From Allomuricauda sp. CP2A (GTDB lineage Bacteria; Bacteroidota; Bacteroidia; Flavobacteriales; Flavobacteriaceae): a stretch of DNA of 39,129 nt. The number at the start of each line of letters is the position of its first letter. The first letter of the stretch is position 1. A program made the position numbers and the translations under genes. The stretch covers positions 1 to 39,129 of the forward strand of contig NZ_LXTT01000035.1 of assembly GCF_001683915.1 (NCBI RefSeq), given 5' to 3'. This document shows positions 1-8,402 of this stretch, piece after piece. The notes under the pieces are model-generated. The model saw only the letters and a list, made by a program, of their open reading frames with translations, was not told where the DNA came from and did not search any database.

Positions 1-25
1 TATATTCTTTAAATATACATTACAA

Positions 26-56
26 TTGACTTTTAGACCATGTATTGATAGTTTTA
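26..56 (+). promoter_or_regulatory. Flavobacterial-type promoter of the Cys/Met PLP enzyme gene
   Basis: TTG at 26-28 and TAGTTTTA at 49-56 are separated by 20 bp. This fits the Bacteroidota sigma-A pattern TTG-N17..23-TAnnTTTG with one mismatch in the -7 box. Transcription would start near 63, leaving a leader of about ten bases before the ATG at 72. Confidence 0.5.
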
Positions 57-71
57 TGAAAACTGACAATT

Positions 72-1292
72 ATGGACTACAAAGCATCGGAACACATTCA
101 AGACCTACAATATTTTGGCGAATTTGGCGGGGTGAACCCCTCTATTTCAGACTCATCCACCTATACCTTTCTTTCAGCGAAGACCATGTTCGATACCTTT
201 GAGGGAAACACAGAGGGCTGTTATCTCTACAGCAGGCACTCCTCCCCTTCCAACCTATATTTGGGTGAAGCCATGGCGCAATTGGAAGGAACCGAATCGG
301 CCAATGTGTTTGCCAGCGGTATGGGCGCGATTACCTCGGTCATTTTTCAATTGTGCGATTCGGGTGACCATATTGTTGGTAGCCGAACCATTTACGGCGG
401 CACCTACGCCTTCCTGAAAAACTTTATGAAAAAATTCAATATCTCCACGTCGTTTATCGATATTACCGATTTGGACACTGTTGAAACATCCATCACCCCA
501 AATACCAAAATGATTTATTGCGAAGCCATCAGCAACCCCTTGTTGGAAGTGGCCGACATCCAAGCCCTTTCCAAACTGGCCAAAAAACATGGTATTCCTT
601 TGGTGGTGGACAACACCTTCTCCCCATTGAACATCAATGCCGCAAAGCTGGGTGCCGATATTGTGGTGCACAGCCTTACCAAGTTCATCAACGGAAGCAG
701 TGATTGTGTGGCCGGAGCCGTATGCGCTTCAACAGATTTTTGCCTTAGTCTCAAAGACGTAAACGATGGTGCCGGAATGCTCTTGGGCAGTACCTTGGAT
801 AGTTTGCGGGCGGCTTCCATTCTCAAAAATATGCGCACACTCCACATCCGTATTAAAAAACACAGTGAAAATGCACACTATCTAGCCAAACAATTTGAAA
901 AGGACGGACTCAAAGTAGTGTATCCCGGATTGGAAAGTCACCCTGGCCACCAAACCATGAAAGCCCAAATGAATCCAGAATACGGGTTCGGCGGACTGCT
1001 CACTTTGGATGTTGGTTCCTTGGACAAGGCCAATGCATTGATGGAAATGATGCAAAAGGAGAAATTGGGCTATTTGGCCGTTAGCCTTGGATTTTACAAG
1101 ACCCTTTTTAGCGCATCGGGTACTTCCACCTCCTCGGAAATTCCTTTGGAAGAACAAAAAGAACTTGGATTAACGGAAGGCTTGATTCGGTTTTCGATTG
1201 GCCTGGATAACGATATCCACAAAACCTACTTGGCCATGCGCAAATGCATGGATGCTTTGGGAATTATAGCAAACAATCCTACGATGGCTTAA
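72..1292 (+). CDS. Cys/Met metabolism PLP-dependent enzyme (methionine gamma-lyase / cystathionine gamma-synthase family)
   Basis: This is a 406-residue cytosolic fold-type I PLP enzyme of the trans-sulfuration family. The SGMGAI motif (PLP phosphate side), VVDNTF (the Asp that contacts the PLP ring nitrogen) and HSLTKF with Schiff-base lysine K204 are all visible, and the length matches the family. Such enzymes cleave or exchange groups at the gamma carbon of sulfur amino acids (methionine, homocysteine, cystathionine, O-acyl-homoserine). Motifs alone do not tell a gamma-lyase from a gamma-synthase. The ATG at 72 follows a good promoter match. A separate gene, an NhaC antiporter, follows 71 bp downstream on the same strand. 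Confidence 0.85.
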   Translation: MDYKASEHIQDLQYFGEFGGVNPSISDSSTYTFLSAKTMFDTFEGNTEGCYLYSRHSSPSNLYLGEAMAQLEGTESANVFASGMGAITSVIFQLCDSGDHIVGSRTIYGGTYAFLKNFMKKFNISTSFIDITDLDTVETSITPNTKMIYCEAISNPLLEVADIQALSKLAKKHGIPLVVDNTFSPLNINAAKLGADIVVHSLTKFINGSSDCVAGAVCASTDFCLSLKDVNDGAGMLLGSTLDSLRAASILKNMRTLHIRIKKHSENAHYLAKQFEKDGLKVVYPGLESHPGHQTMKAQMNPEYGFGGLLTLDVGSLDKANALMEMMQKEKLGYLAVSLGFYKTLFSASGTSTSSEIPLEEQKELGLTEGLIRFSIGLDNDIHKTYLAMRKCMDALGIIANNPTMA

Positions 1293-1363
1293 CGGGAGGC
1301 GATTTGCTGTTTGGAGAACAAGGTTCAAAATCGTAATATTACCTCTTAACAAACTCAGACCAC

Positions 1364-2854
1364 ATGCCAAACCAAAATGAAAAACCAAAGCATAGGGAAA
1401 ATGAACATATTGTAGAAAATAAAGAACTCAGCATTTGGGAAGCCCTTATTCCCGTGTTTGCCCTTGTGGCCATGCTGGCCTATAATGTCTTTGTTTTTGG
1501 TGATGACGCCCTCAGTGGTTCCAACCAGTTCATTTTGCTTTTGGGTGGTGCCGTTGCCGCCATCGTTGGTTTTTTTAACAAGGTCTCCTATGAACAGATG
1601 ATTGCAGAAGTGGCCGAGAATGTCCGTTCCACCACGGGAGCTTTGCTCATTTTGTTGATGGTCGGTGCGCTTTCAGGTACGTGGTTGGTCAGTGGAATCA
1701 TTCCCGCCATGATCTATTATGGGCTTCAAATATTGAATCCTACCATATTTTTGGCGGCCTGTGTTGTTATTTGCGCCATTATTTCAGTGGCTACAGGAAG
1801 TAGTTGGACCACTGCTGCAACGGTGGGAATAGCCCTAATTGGTATTGGAGATGCTTTGGGGATCTCTTTGGGCATGACCGCAGGTGCGGTGCTCTCTGGA
1901 GCTTATTTTGGAGATAAGATGTCGCCGTTGAGCGACACCACCAACCTGGCCCCTGCCATGGCAGGCGGAGAATTGTTTTCCCATATTAAATACATGACCC
2001 TGACCACAGTTCCGACCATAGCGGTCACCCTTATTGTCTTTATTATACTGGGATTCACTATAGATACAACTGGCGTTGCCGATACCGGTTCCATCTTGGA
2101 AAACATCAAGGGCACTTTTAATGTCAGTGGCTGGCTTTTTATCGTTCCCGTAGTTGTAATCTTTTTGATCGTAAAAAAAGCCCCGCCCTTACTGGCTTTG
2201 TTGGTCGGAACATTATTGGGGGGGCTTTTTGCACTGATTTTTCAACCCGATATTGTCGCCACCATAGGTGGTGGTGCAGGTTTGAACTTGGAATCGGGTT
2301 ATAAAGGTATTTTGAATGCCATCACCGTGGACACTTCCATTGCTACGGATGACCCGGCCTTGAACGATTTATTTTCCTCCGGTGGCATGGCCGGCATGTT
2401 GGGCACCATCTGGCTCATTATATGCGCCATGGTCTTTGGTGGGGTGATGGACGGCATTGGTGCCTTGGAACGCATCACGGAGTCCCTGTTAAAAATGGCC
2501 AAGACCACTTTTGGACTTTTTGCCAGTACCGTGGGGAGTTGTTTGGCACTCAACGTAACCGCATCCGACCAATATTTGGCCATTGTGGTTCCCGGAAAAA
2601 TGTTCTCCAAAGCCTACGAGGAACGTGGATTGGCCCCCGAGAATTTAAGTAGAACATTGGAAGACTCGGGTACCGTAACATCGGTGCTTGTTCCATGGAA
2701 CACCTGTGGTGCCTACCACAGCAGTGTGCTGGGAGTAGGTGTTGGGGAATATGCGTTGTATGCCGTTTTCAATTGGTTGAGTCCATTTATGACCTTGCTC
2801 TTTGCGGCACTCAAAATCAAAATAAAGATGTTGGCAACTAGCAAAGCATCCTAA
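1364..2854 (+). CDS. nhaC: NhaC-family Na+/H+ antiporter
   Basis: This is a 496-residue polytopic inner-membrane protein with a short polar N-terminus (about 25 residues) followed by roughly 11-13 hydrophobic segments. The family signature is clear: TGSSWTTAATVG at about residue 144, then GAYFGDKMSPLSDTTNLAPA at about residues 180-200, and a C-terminal half with NVTASDQYLAIVVPG and the DSGTVTSVLVPWNTCGA motif. NhaC carriers swap cytoplasmic Na+ for H+, in keeping with a marine lifestyle; some relatives exchange malate/lactate or other ions, so the substrate is inferred. The start is the ATG at 1364. It probably has its own promoter in the 71-bp gap, but no convincing -33/-7 pair was found. 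Confidence 0.88.
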   Translation: MPNQNEKPKHRENEHIVENKELSIWEALIPVFALVAMLAYNVFVFGDDALSGSNQFILLLGGAVAAIVGFFNKVSYEQMIAEVAENVRSTTGALLILLMVGALSGTWLVSGIIPAMIYYGLQILNPTIFLAACVVICAIISVATGSSWTTAATVGIALIGIGDALGISLGMTAGAVLSGAYFGDKMSPLSDTTNLAPAMAGGELFSHIKYMTLTTVPTIAVTLIVFIILGFTIDTTGVADTGSILENIKGTFNVSGWLFIVPVVVIFLIVKKAPPLLALLVGTLLGGLFALIFQPDIVATIGGGAGLNLESGYKGILNAITVDTSIATDDPALNDLFSSGGMAGMLGTIWLIICAMVFGGVMDGIGALERITESLLKMAKTTFGLFASTVGSCLALNVTASDQYLAIVVPGKMFSKAYEERGLAPENLSRTLEDSGTVTSVLVPWNTCGAYHSSVLGVGVGEYALYAVFNWLSPFMTLLFAALKIKIKMLATSKAS

Positions 2855-2896
2855 ACAATGCCAATACAATTTTTCCAAAGAACCTTTCCAATAGGA

Positions 2897-2926
2897 TTTA
2901 CAAGACGGTTTTTTTAAGTATTTTTG
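2897..2926 (+). promoter_or_regulatory. Promoter of the tpx operon
   Basis: TATTTTTG at 2919-2926 is a perfect TAnnTTTG -7 box. TTTAC at 2897-2901 lies 19 bp upstream in place of a canonical TTG. The predicted start, about 2933, is some 17 nt before the tpx ATG. Confidence 0.5.
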
Positions 2927-2949
2927 GGCTTGAACCAAAATATTCAACT

Positions 2950-3456
2950 ATGGCAACTGTTACCTTAAAAGGAAACGAAATACATACACTTGGCAACCTT
3001 CCAAAAAATGGTGCCAAAGCTCCCGATTTTACATTGACCAAAAATGACCTTTCCGCAACCTCACTTGCAGATTATAAGGGCCGGAAAGTGGTTTTGAACA
3101 TTTTCCCCAGTATTGACACGGGAACCTGTGCGCAATCCGTTCGCCAATTCAATCAAGAGGCAGCTGAACTTGAAAATACCACCATTTTGTGCATCTCCAA
3201 GGACCTTCCTTTTGCCCAGGCCCGTTTTTGTGGTGCAGAAGGAATCGATAAAGTGGAAACCCTATCCGATTTCAGGGATGGTAACTTCGGAAAAGCATAT
3301 AATGTAACCTTTACAGATGGGCCTTTGGAAGGTTTGTTGTCACGCTCCGTTGTGGTCCTGAACGAAAATGGGGAGGTGATCTATTCCGAACAAGTTCCTG
3401 AAACGGTGGATGAGCCCAACTACAAAGCTGCGCTTGAAGCATTGATGGATGCCTAG
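2950..3456 (+). CDS. tpx: Thiol peroxidase (Tpx, atypical 2-Cys peroxiredoxin)
   Basis: This cytosolic peroxiredoxin of 168 residues reduces H2O2 and alkyl hydroperoxides using thioredoxin. Peroxidatic C60 sits in the motif SIDTGTCAQSVR (family form SIDTxVCxxSVR), and resolving C94 is in ARFCGAEG, spaced as in the E. coli enzyme. R127-type and C-terminal features of the family (SRSVVVLNENGEVIYSE) are intact. Length is normal. The stop codon overlaps the start of the next gene by 8 bp (ATGCCTAG), so the two are co-transcribed and probably translationally coupled. A perfect -7 box lies just upstream. Confidence 0.95.
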   Translation: MATVTLKGNEIHTLGNLPKNGAKAPDFTLTKNDLSATSLADYKGRKVVLNIFPSIDTGTCAQSVRQFNQEAAELENTTILCISKDLPFAQARFCGAEGIDKVETLSDFRDGNFGKAYNVTFTDGPLEGLLSRSVVVLNENGEVIYSEQVPETVDEPNYKAALEALMDA

Positions 3457-3814
3457 GGAATCGTTTTTGAAGAATAGGATTCGTAGTGTGGGTTTCGCAC
3501 TGAGGGGCATGATTTTGCTCCTGCGGACAGAGCCCAGCATAAAAATCCAATTTTTCATAGCCCTTGTGGTAACCGCTGCTGGGTTTTATTTTCAAATTTC
3601 AAGCACCGAATGGATTCTTCAGCTCTTTGCCATTGGATTGGTGATGGGCATTGAAGGCGTCAACACGGCCATTGAGAAATTATCGGACTACATTCAACCT
3701 AAAAACGACCCCAAAATTGGTTTGATAAAAGATATTTCAGCGGGAGCCGTTATGATAGTGTCCATTGTGGCAAGCATCATTGGACTCATCATCTACATGC
3801 CCAAATTGCTATAA
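3449..3814 (+). CDS. dgkA: Diacylglycerol kinase family protein (DgkA-like, probable undecaprenol/diacylglycerol kinase)
   Basis: This is a 121-residue integral membrane kinase of the small prokaryotic DgkA family. It has an amphipathic N-terminus, three transmembrane segments, and the conserved motifs RTEPSIKIQ (about residue 30), EGVNTAIEKLSD (about 69-80) and KDISAGAV (about 93-100), which form the Mg-ATP and lipid sites. It phosphorylates diacylglycerol or undecaprenol, recycling lipid carriers for envelope synthesis; which lipid is used cannot be read from sequence. Its start codon overlaps the tpx stop. It is followed after 65 bp by ftsK. Confidence 0.85.
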   Translation: MPRESFLKNRIRSVGFALRGMILLLRTEPSIKIQFFIALVVTAAGFYFQISSTEWILQLFAIGLVMGIEGVNTAIEKLSDYIQPKNDPKIGLIKDISAGAVMIVSIVASIIGLIIYMPKLL

Positions 3815-3842
3815 GAAGCATCCAAGGTGAATTGTAGCACCG

Positions 3843-3850
3843 TAAATTTG
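3843..3850 (+). promoter_or_regulatory. -7 box ahead of ftsK
   Basis: TAAATTTG is an exact TAnnTTTG match, 30 bp upstream of the ftsK start. No TTG lies at the usual 17-23 bp distance, so this is a possible secondary promoter inside the tpx-dgkA-ftsK run. Confidence 0.35.
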
Positions 3851-3879
3851 TAAATTAGCCCCGCATTAAACCATGATTA

Positions 3880-6258
3880 ATGGCAAAAAAAAGGACAAAA
3901 TCTAAATCCAAACCTACTGCTGCCAAAAAGAAGGTTTCCCTGAAACCCTCCAAGCAAAACAAGATTATCTTTGGTAGTTTGCTCATCGTTCTCAGCATTG
4001 CGCTGTTCTTTTCCTTCATGTCCTATTATTTTACGTGGCAGGCAGACCAAAGTTTGCTGTCCGAGTTTGCCAATAGAAATGCCGAAGCCAGCAACCTGTT
4101 GAACAAGTTTGGTGCCAGTGTAAGCCATTTTTTTATGTACCGGGGATTTGGATTGGCCTCTTTTGCCTTTCCAGTATTATTTGCGGTTACAGGACTCTAT
4201 TTGTTTCTGGGCTTGAGCGGTAAGGGGCTTATCGGAAAATGGATTTGGGGCTTGGTCGGGGTCATTTGGATTTCTGTGGCCTTGGGATTCTTTGCCATAG
4301 ACCAGCCGCTGTTGGGTGGACTTATCGGCTATGAAATGAACGATTTCCTTCAGGATTATACCGGAAAGATCGGGGTATTTCTTCTTCTGGTGTTTGTATT
4401 GATGGTCATCTTGGTGCGCTTGTTCAACTTTACTCCGGAAGGCGTTGCCAATTTCTTCAGAAAGCAACGGCAACAAATTAAGTCCGACTTTGAAAAAAAC
4501 GAATCCGTTTCCGGTGAAGTTGATGAATCCGAAGAGCACAGTCTTGACCTGGGCACTGATGATGATACTCCCATAAAAGTGGACACCTACACGCACAAAA
4601 AAGACATTCCACCCCTTAAAAGTGAGGCAGGGCTGGATGTGAACCTTCCCGAAGAAGACGAAGTGGATATTGATTTGGAAGTGGAAAAGATTGAAGAGGA
4701 AAAAGAGGAAAGCGATATCAAATCCGAAAAACTGGTCAAGGATTTTGGCGAGTTCGACCCCAAGTTGGAACTGGGGAACTACAAATTCCCTCCATTGGAC
4801 CTGTTGGACGCCCATGGCGCTTCAGGAGGCATCACCATCAACCAAGAAGAACTGGAAGAAAACAAAAACCGGATTGTCAGTACCCTCAAGAACTACAAAA
4901 TCGGCATTGCACAGATCAAGGCCACCATCGGTCCTACCGTTACGCTCTACGAAATTGTTCCCGAGGCGGGCATCCGTATTTCCAAAATCAAAAATTTGGA
5001 GGACGACATTGCCCTTTCCTTGGCGGCTTTGGGCATTCGTATCATTGCCCCTATCCCAGGAAAAGGAACCATTGGTATTGAAGTACCCAACAAAAACGCC
5101 ACTACAGTTTCCATGCGTTCGGTGATTGCATCGAACAAATTCCAAAAAGCCGAGATGGAACTTCCCATTGCCTTTGGCAAGACCATCAGTAACGAAACTT
5201 TTGTGGTGGATTTGGCCAAAATGCCCCACTTGCTCATGGCGGGGGCCACGGGCCAGGGGAAATCGGTTGGATTGAACGCGGTGATCACTTCGCTGCTCTA
5301 TAAAAAGCATCCCGCCGAGGTGAAGTTTGTTCTGGTGGATCCCAAAAAAGTGGAACTGACGCTCTACAACAAAATTGAACGGCATTTCTTGGCCAAGCTT
5401 CCAGATTCTGATGACGCCATTATCACGGATAACACCAAGGTCATCAACACCTTGAATTCATTGTGTATTGAGATGGACAATCGGTATGAGCTGCTGAAAA
5501 CGGCCATGGTCCGAAACATTAAGGAATACAACATCAAGTTCAAGGCGAGAAAGTTGAACCCCAATGATGGGCATAAATTCCTCCCTTACATTGTTTTGGT
5601 GATTGATGAGTTTGCAGACCTCATCATGACGGCGGGCAAGGAAGTGGAGACCCCTATTGCCAGATTGGCACAATTGGCCCGTGCCATCGGAATACATTTG
5701 ATCATTGCTACGCAACGGCCTTCGGTAAATGTGATCACGGGAATCATCAAGGCCAATTTCCCAGCCCGGATTGCGTTTCGGGTAACCTCAAAAATAGATT
5801 CCAGAACCATTTTGGACGCCCAAGGTGCCGATCAGCTCATTGGTCGCGGGGATATGCTCTACACCCAAGGAAACGATGTTACCAGGCTCCAGTGCGCCTT
5901 TGTGGACACCCCTGAAGTGGCCAAAATCACCGATTATGTTGGTTCGCAACGGGCCTACCCAGATGCACACCTGCTACCGGAGTATGTAGGTGAGGAATCT
6001 GGCACAAGTCTTGATAATGATATCGCGGACAGGGATGCCATGTTCCGTGAGGCCGCAGAAGTGATCGTAACGGCCCAACAAGGTTCCGCCTCTTTGATCC
6101 AACGAAAATTAAAATTGGGATACAACAGGGCCGGTAGGATCATAGATCAATTGGAGGCCGCTGGGATTGTTGGCCCTTTTGAAGGCAGTAAGGCCCGGCA
6201 GGTTTTGGTGCCGGACATCTATTCTTTGGAACAACTTTTAGAAAATGAATCAAAATAA
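3880..6258 (+). CDS. ftsK: FtsK/SpoIIIE-family DNA translocase
   Basis: FtsK is the septum-anchored, ATP-driven dsDNA pump that clears and aligns chromosome termini (XerCD/dif) at division. This copy has 792 residues: a lysine-rich N-terminus, four transmembrane helices up to about residue 185, an acidic linker (about 200-290, rich in E and D), the alpha-beta motor, and a C-terminal winged-helix gamma domain. Walker A is GATGQGKS at about 455-462, Walker B is LVIDEFADL at about 572-580, and ATQRPS follows. The gamma domain (about 735-770) contains RKLKLGYNRAGRIIDQLE, the DNA-reading helix family that recognises KOPS-like polarity sequences. The ATG at 3880 was chosen because KKRTKSK-type basic residues follow directly. 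The 3' end overlaps lolA by 14 bp. Confidence 0.95.
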   Translation: MAKKRTKSKSKPTAAKKKVSLKPSKQNKIIFGSLLIVLSIALFFSFMSYYFTWQADQSLLSEFANRNAEASNLLNKFGASVSHFFMYRGFGLASFAFPVLFAVTGLYLFLGLSGKGLIGKWIWGLVGVIWISVALGFFAIDQPLLGGLIGYEMNDFLQDYTGKIGVFLLLVFVLMVILVRLFNFTPEGVANFFRKQRQQIKSDFEKNESVSGEVDESEEHSLDLGTDDDTPIKVDTYTHKKDIPPLKSEAGLDVNLPEEDEVDIDLEVEKIEEEKEESDIKSEKLVKDFGEFDPKLELGNYKFPPLDLLDAHGASGGITINQEELEENKNRIVSTLKNYKIGIAQIKATIGPTVTLYEIVPEAGIRISKIKNLEDDIALSLAALGIRIIAPIPGKGTIGIEVPNKNATTVSMRSVIASNKFQKAEMELPIAFGKTISNETFVVDLAKMPHLLMAGATGQGKSVGLNAVITSLLYKKHPAEVKFVLVDPKKVELTLYNKIERHFLAKLPDSDDAIITDNTKVINTLNSLCIEMDNRYELLKTAMVRNIKEYNIKFKARKLNPNDGHKFLPYIVLVIDEFADLIMTAGKEVETPIARLAQLARAIGIHLIIATQRPSVNVITGIIKANFPARIAFRVTSKIDSRTILDAQGADQLIGRGDMLYTQGNDVTRLQCAFVDTPEVAKITDYVGSQRAYPDAHLLPEYVGEESGTSLDNDIADRDAMFREAAEVIVTAQQGSASLIQRKLKLGYNRAGRIIDQLEAAGIVGPFEGSKARQVLVPDIYSLEQLLENESK

Positions 6259-6910
6259 AACCATGATCAAAAAACATATTCTTTTAATCGGATTTTTAAC
6301 GGCCGGGCTTTTTTCGTTCGGACAGAACTCAGACAAGGCCAAAGCATTGTTGGATGAAGTGTACAACAAAGTAAAAAGCTACGACAATATTTATATTGAC
6401 TTCAGGTCCACTTTGGAAAACACAGAGGCCGACCTGAAACAAGAGACCAATGGCAATGTAACCTTGGATGGTGAAAAATATTTTCTCAATTATTTGGGTG
6501 CCCAACAACTCTTTGATGGGAATAAGGTATACACCATTGTTCCCGAGAATGAGGAAGTCACCATAGAGGATGTCAACGAGGACAATGACAATGTGAGCCC
6601 GTCAAAAATGTTGACGTTTTATAAAACGGGGCACAATTATCAGTGGGACATTCTTCAAAATGTGGATGGCAGAAAAATTCAATATGTCAAATTGATTCCC
6701 ATAGATTCCAATACAGAAATCAAATCGGTGCTTTTGGGGATCGATACCGAGACCAAGCACATTTACAAGCTCATTCAGACCGGGATCAATGGCACCAAGA
6801 CCACCCTTACCGTTAATTCTTTCAAAACCAATCAGCCACTTTCGAGCACACTGTTTACCTTTGACGAGAAAAAATACGAGGACAAAGGGTATTACATCAC
6901 AAGAAATTAG
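6245..6910 (+). CDS. lolA: LolA-like periplasmic outer-membrane lipoprotein carrier
   Basis: This exported protein of about 221 residues has a signal peptide (KKHILLIGFLTAGLFSFGQ; cleavage expected after FSFG or at the following Q) and a LolA/LolB-type half-barrel: repeated beta strands with FDGNKVYTIVPENEEV (about 97-112) and a C-terminal strand pair KTTLTVNSFKTNQPL. LolA shuttles lipoproteins across the periplasm to the outer membrane. Translation may start at the ATG at 6245, inside ftsK, or at the ATG at 6263 directly before the basic n-region; the second gives a more typical signal peptide. It lies between ftsK and an LptF/G permease, a common flavobacterial order, so three envelope/division functions share one transcript. 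Confidence 0.82.
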   Translation: MNQNKTMIKKHILLIGFLTAGLFSFGQNSDKAKALLDEVYNKVKSYDNIYIDFRSTLENTEADLKQETNGNVTLDGEKYFLNYLGAQQLFDGNKVYTIVPENEEVTIEDVNEDNDNVSPSKMLTFYKTGHNYQWDILQNVDGRKIQYVKLIPIDSNTEIKSVLLGIDTETKHIYKLIQTGINGTKTTLTVNSFKTNQPLSSTLFTFDEKKYEDKGYYITRN

Positions 6911-6913
6911 GCG

Positions 6914-8398
6914 TTGAAGATACTTGACCAGTATATACTAAGAAGATTTTTATATAATTTCTTCAGTTCATTTTTCATTTTGATCGTCATATTCATCTTT
7001 CAGGGAATATGGCTGTTCATTGATGATTTGGCTGGAAAAGGTCTTGGTATTGTCATCATTGGAAAATTCCTCTTCTACTTTATTCCCACCCTTGTGGATA
7101 AGGTGCTCCCACTGACCGTATTGCTATCCTCCATCCTTACTTTTGGGACCTTTGCGGAAAATTATGAGTTTGCTGCCATGAAAGCTTCGGGAATCTCCTT
7201 GCAAAGGGGGATGCGAAGCTTGATAGTCTTTGTGCTTTTTTTGGGAGTGGTCACTTTTTTCTTTGCCAATACCGTTATCCCAAAGTCCGAACAGAAAATG
7301 TTCAACCTTAGGCGAAACATTGCCAAGGTAAAGCCAGCAGCTGCCATCACCGAAGGGGTTTTCAGCGATTTTGAAGGCACTGGGGATGGAATGAACATTA
7401 AAGTGGACAAAAAATATGGGGAACAAGACCGTTTCTTGGACAATGTGATCATCCATAAAAAAACGGACCAAAATGTCAACAGCACGGTCATTAAGGCCAA
7501 CTCTGGGGAATTGATCAGCAGTGAAGCATCCGATATTATTCAATTGGTGCTCAAAGACGGCCATTATTATGAAGAATTAAGACCTAAGGACAGCGAAGAA
7601 AGAAGGAAACATCCCTTTGCAAAATCTGAATTTGAGACCTATACCATCAACATTGATATCTCTGAACTCAATGATCAAGATTTGGAGGAAGATGGGAACA
7701 TCACCACCGATAAAATGAAAAATGTGGGACGCTTGATCAAGGATATCGATTCTTTGGGCAAAAACAACCTTGAAAAAGTGGAAGCCTTTTCCAAAAATAT
7801 TGTAAACCGCATGGGTGCCTTCCCCCTAAAAAAACTTAAAAAAGACAGCATACAACCCATAAATATAGCCAAGACAGAAGTAAGGACTGATTCCATTAAG
7901 GACATTGATGATTTTTTGGGCAGTCTTCAAGAATGGCAAAGGCTTCAAGTTATAAACAATGCCAAAAATTCGGTTTCGGGCATTTTAAATACGGTGATTG
8001 CAAAAAAGGACGAACTCCAAAAACGGTACAAGTTCTACAACAGCCACATTCTTTCGTTACACAACAAATATGCACTGGCGTTTTCCTGTATCATCCTCTT
8101 CTTCGTGGGGGCCCCGTTGGGTGCCATTATAAGAAAAGGAGGTCTTGGTTTGCCCATGGTGATTGCCATTGTCTTATTTTTGACCTATTATTTTATTGGG
8201 GTTTTTGCCGGAAACTATGCCAAGGAAGGGAACATCCATCCAGCAATTGGGGCTTGGCTCTCTACCTTGATCATGCTGCCCTTGGGCATATCCCTAACCC
8301 GAAGGGCCACTGCGGATAGAGGGTTGTTCGGATTTGGAAATATTTTTGACCGCATAAAATCCCTGTTTAAAAAGAAAGACGAAGATTCTGAAGAGTGA
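6914..8398 (+). CDS. LptF/LptG-family LPS export permease (YjgP/YjgQ)
   Basis: This 494-residue inner-membrane protein has the LptF/G plan: N-terminal KILDQYILRRFL followed by three transmembrane helices (about 15-125), a large periplasmic beta-jellyroll domain (about 130-390, longer than in enterobacteria), and three C-terminal helices (about 380-470). With LptB and a partner permease it extracts lipopolysaccharide from the inner membrane and passes it to LptC/LptA. The F and G paralogues cannot be separated here. The start appears to be TTG at 6914, three bases after the lolA stop; no in-frame ATG lies nearby and the family's conserved N-terminus begins there. A Lys/Glu-rich tail ends the protein. 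Confidence 0.85.
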   Translation: MKILDQYILRRFLYNFFSSFFILIVIFIFQGIWLFIDDLAGKGLGIVIIGKFLFYFIPTLVDKVLPLTVLLSSILTFGTFAENYEFAAMKASGISLQRGMRSLIVFVLFLGVVTFFFANTVIPKSEQKMFNLRRNIAKVKPAAAITEGVFSDFEGTGDGMNIKVDKKYGEQDRFLDNVIIHKKTDQNVNSTVIKANSGELISSEASDIIQLVLKDGHYYEELRPKDSEERRKHPFAKSEFETYTINIDISELNDQDLEEDGNITTDKMKNVGRLIKDIDSLGKNNLEKVEAFSKNIVNRMGAFPLKKLKKDSIQPINIAKTEVRTDSIKDIDDFLGSLQEWQRLQVINNAKNSVSGILNTVIAKKDELQKRYKFYNSHILSLHNKYALAFSCIILFFVGAPLGAIIRKGGLGLPMVIAIVLFLTYYFIGVFAGNYAKEGNIHPAIGAWLSTLIMLPLGISLTRRATADRGLFGFGNIFDRIKSLFKKKDEDSEE

Positions 8399-8402
8399 GA
8401 TA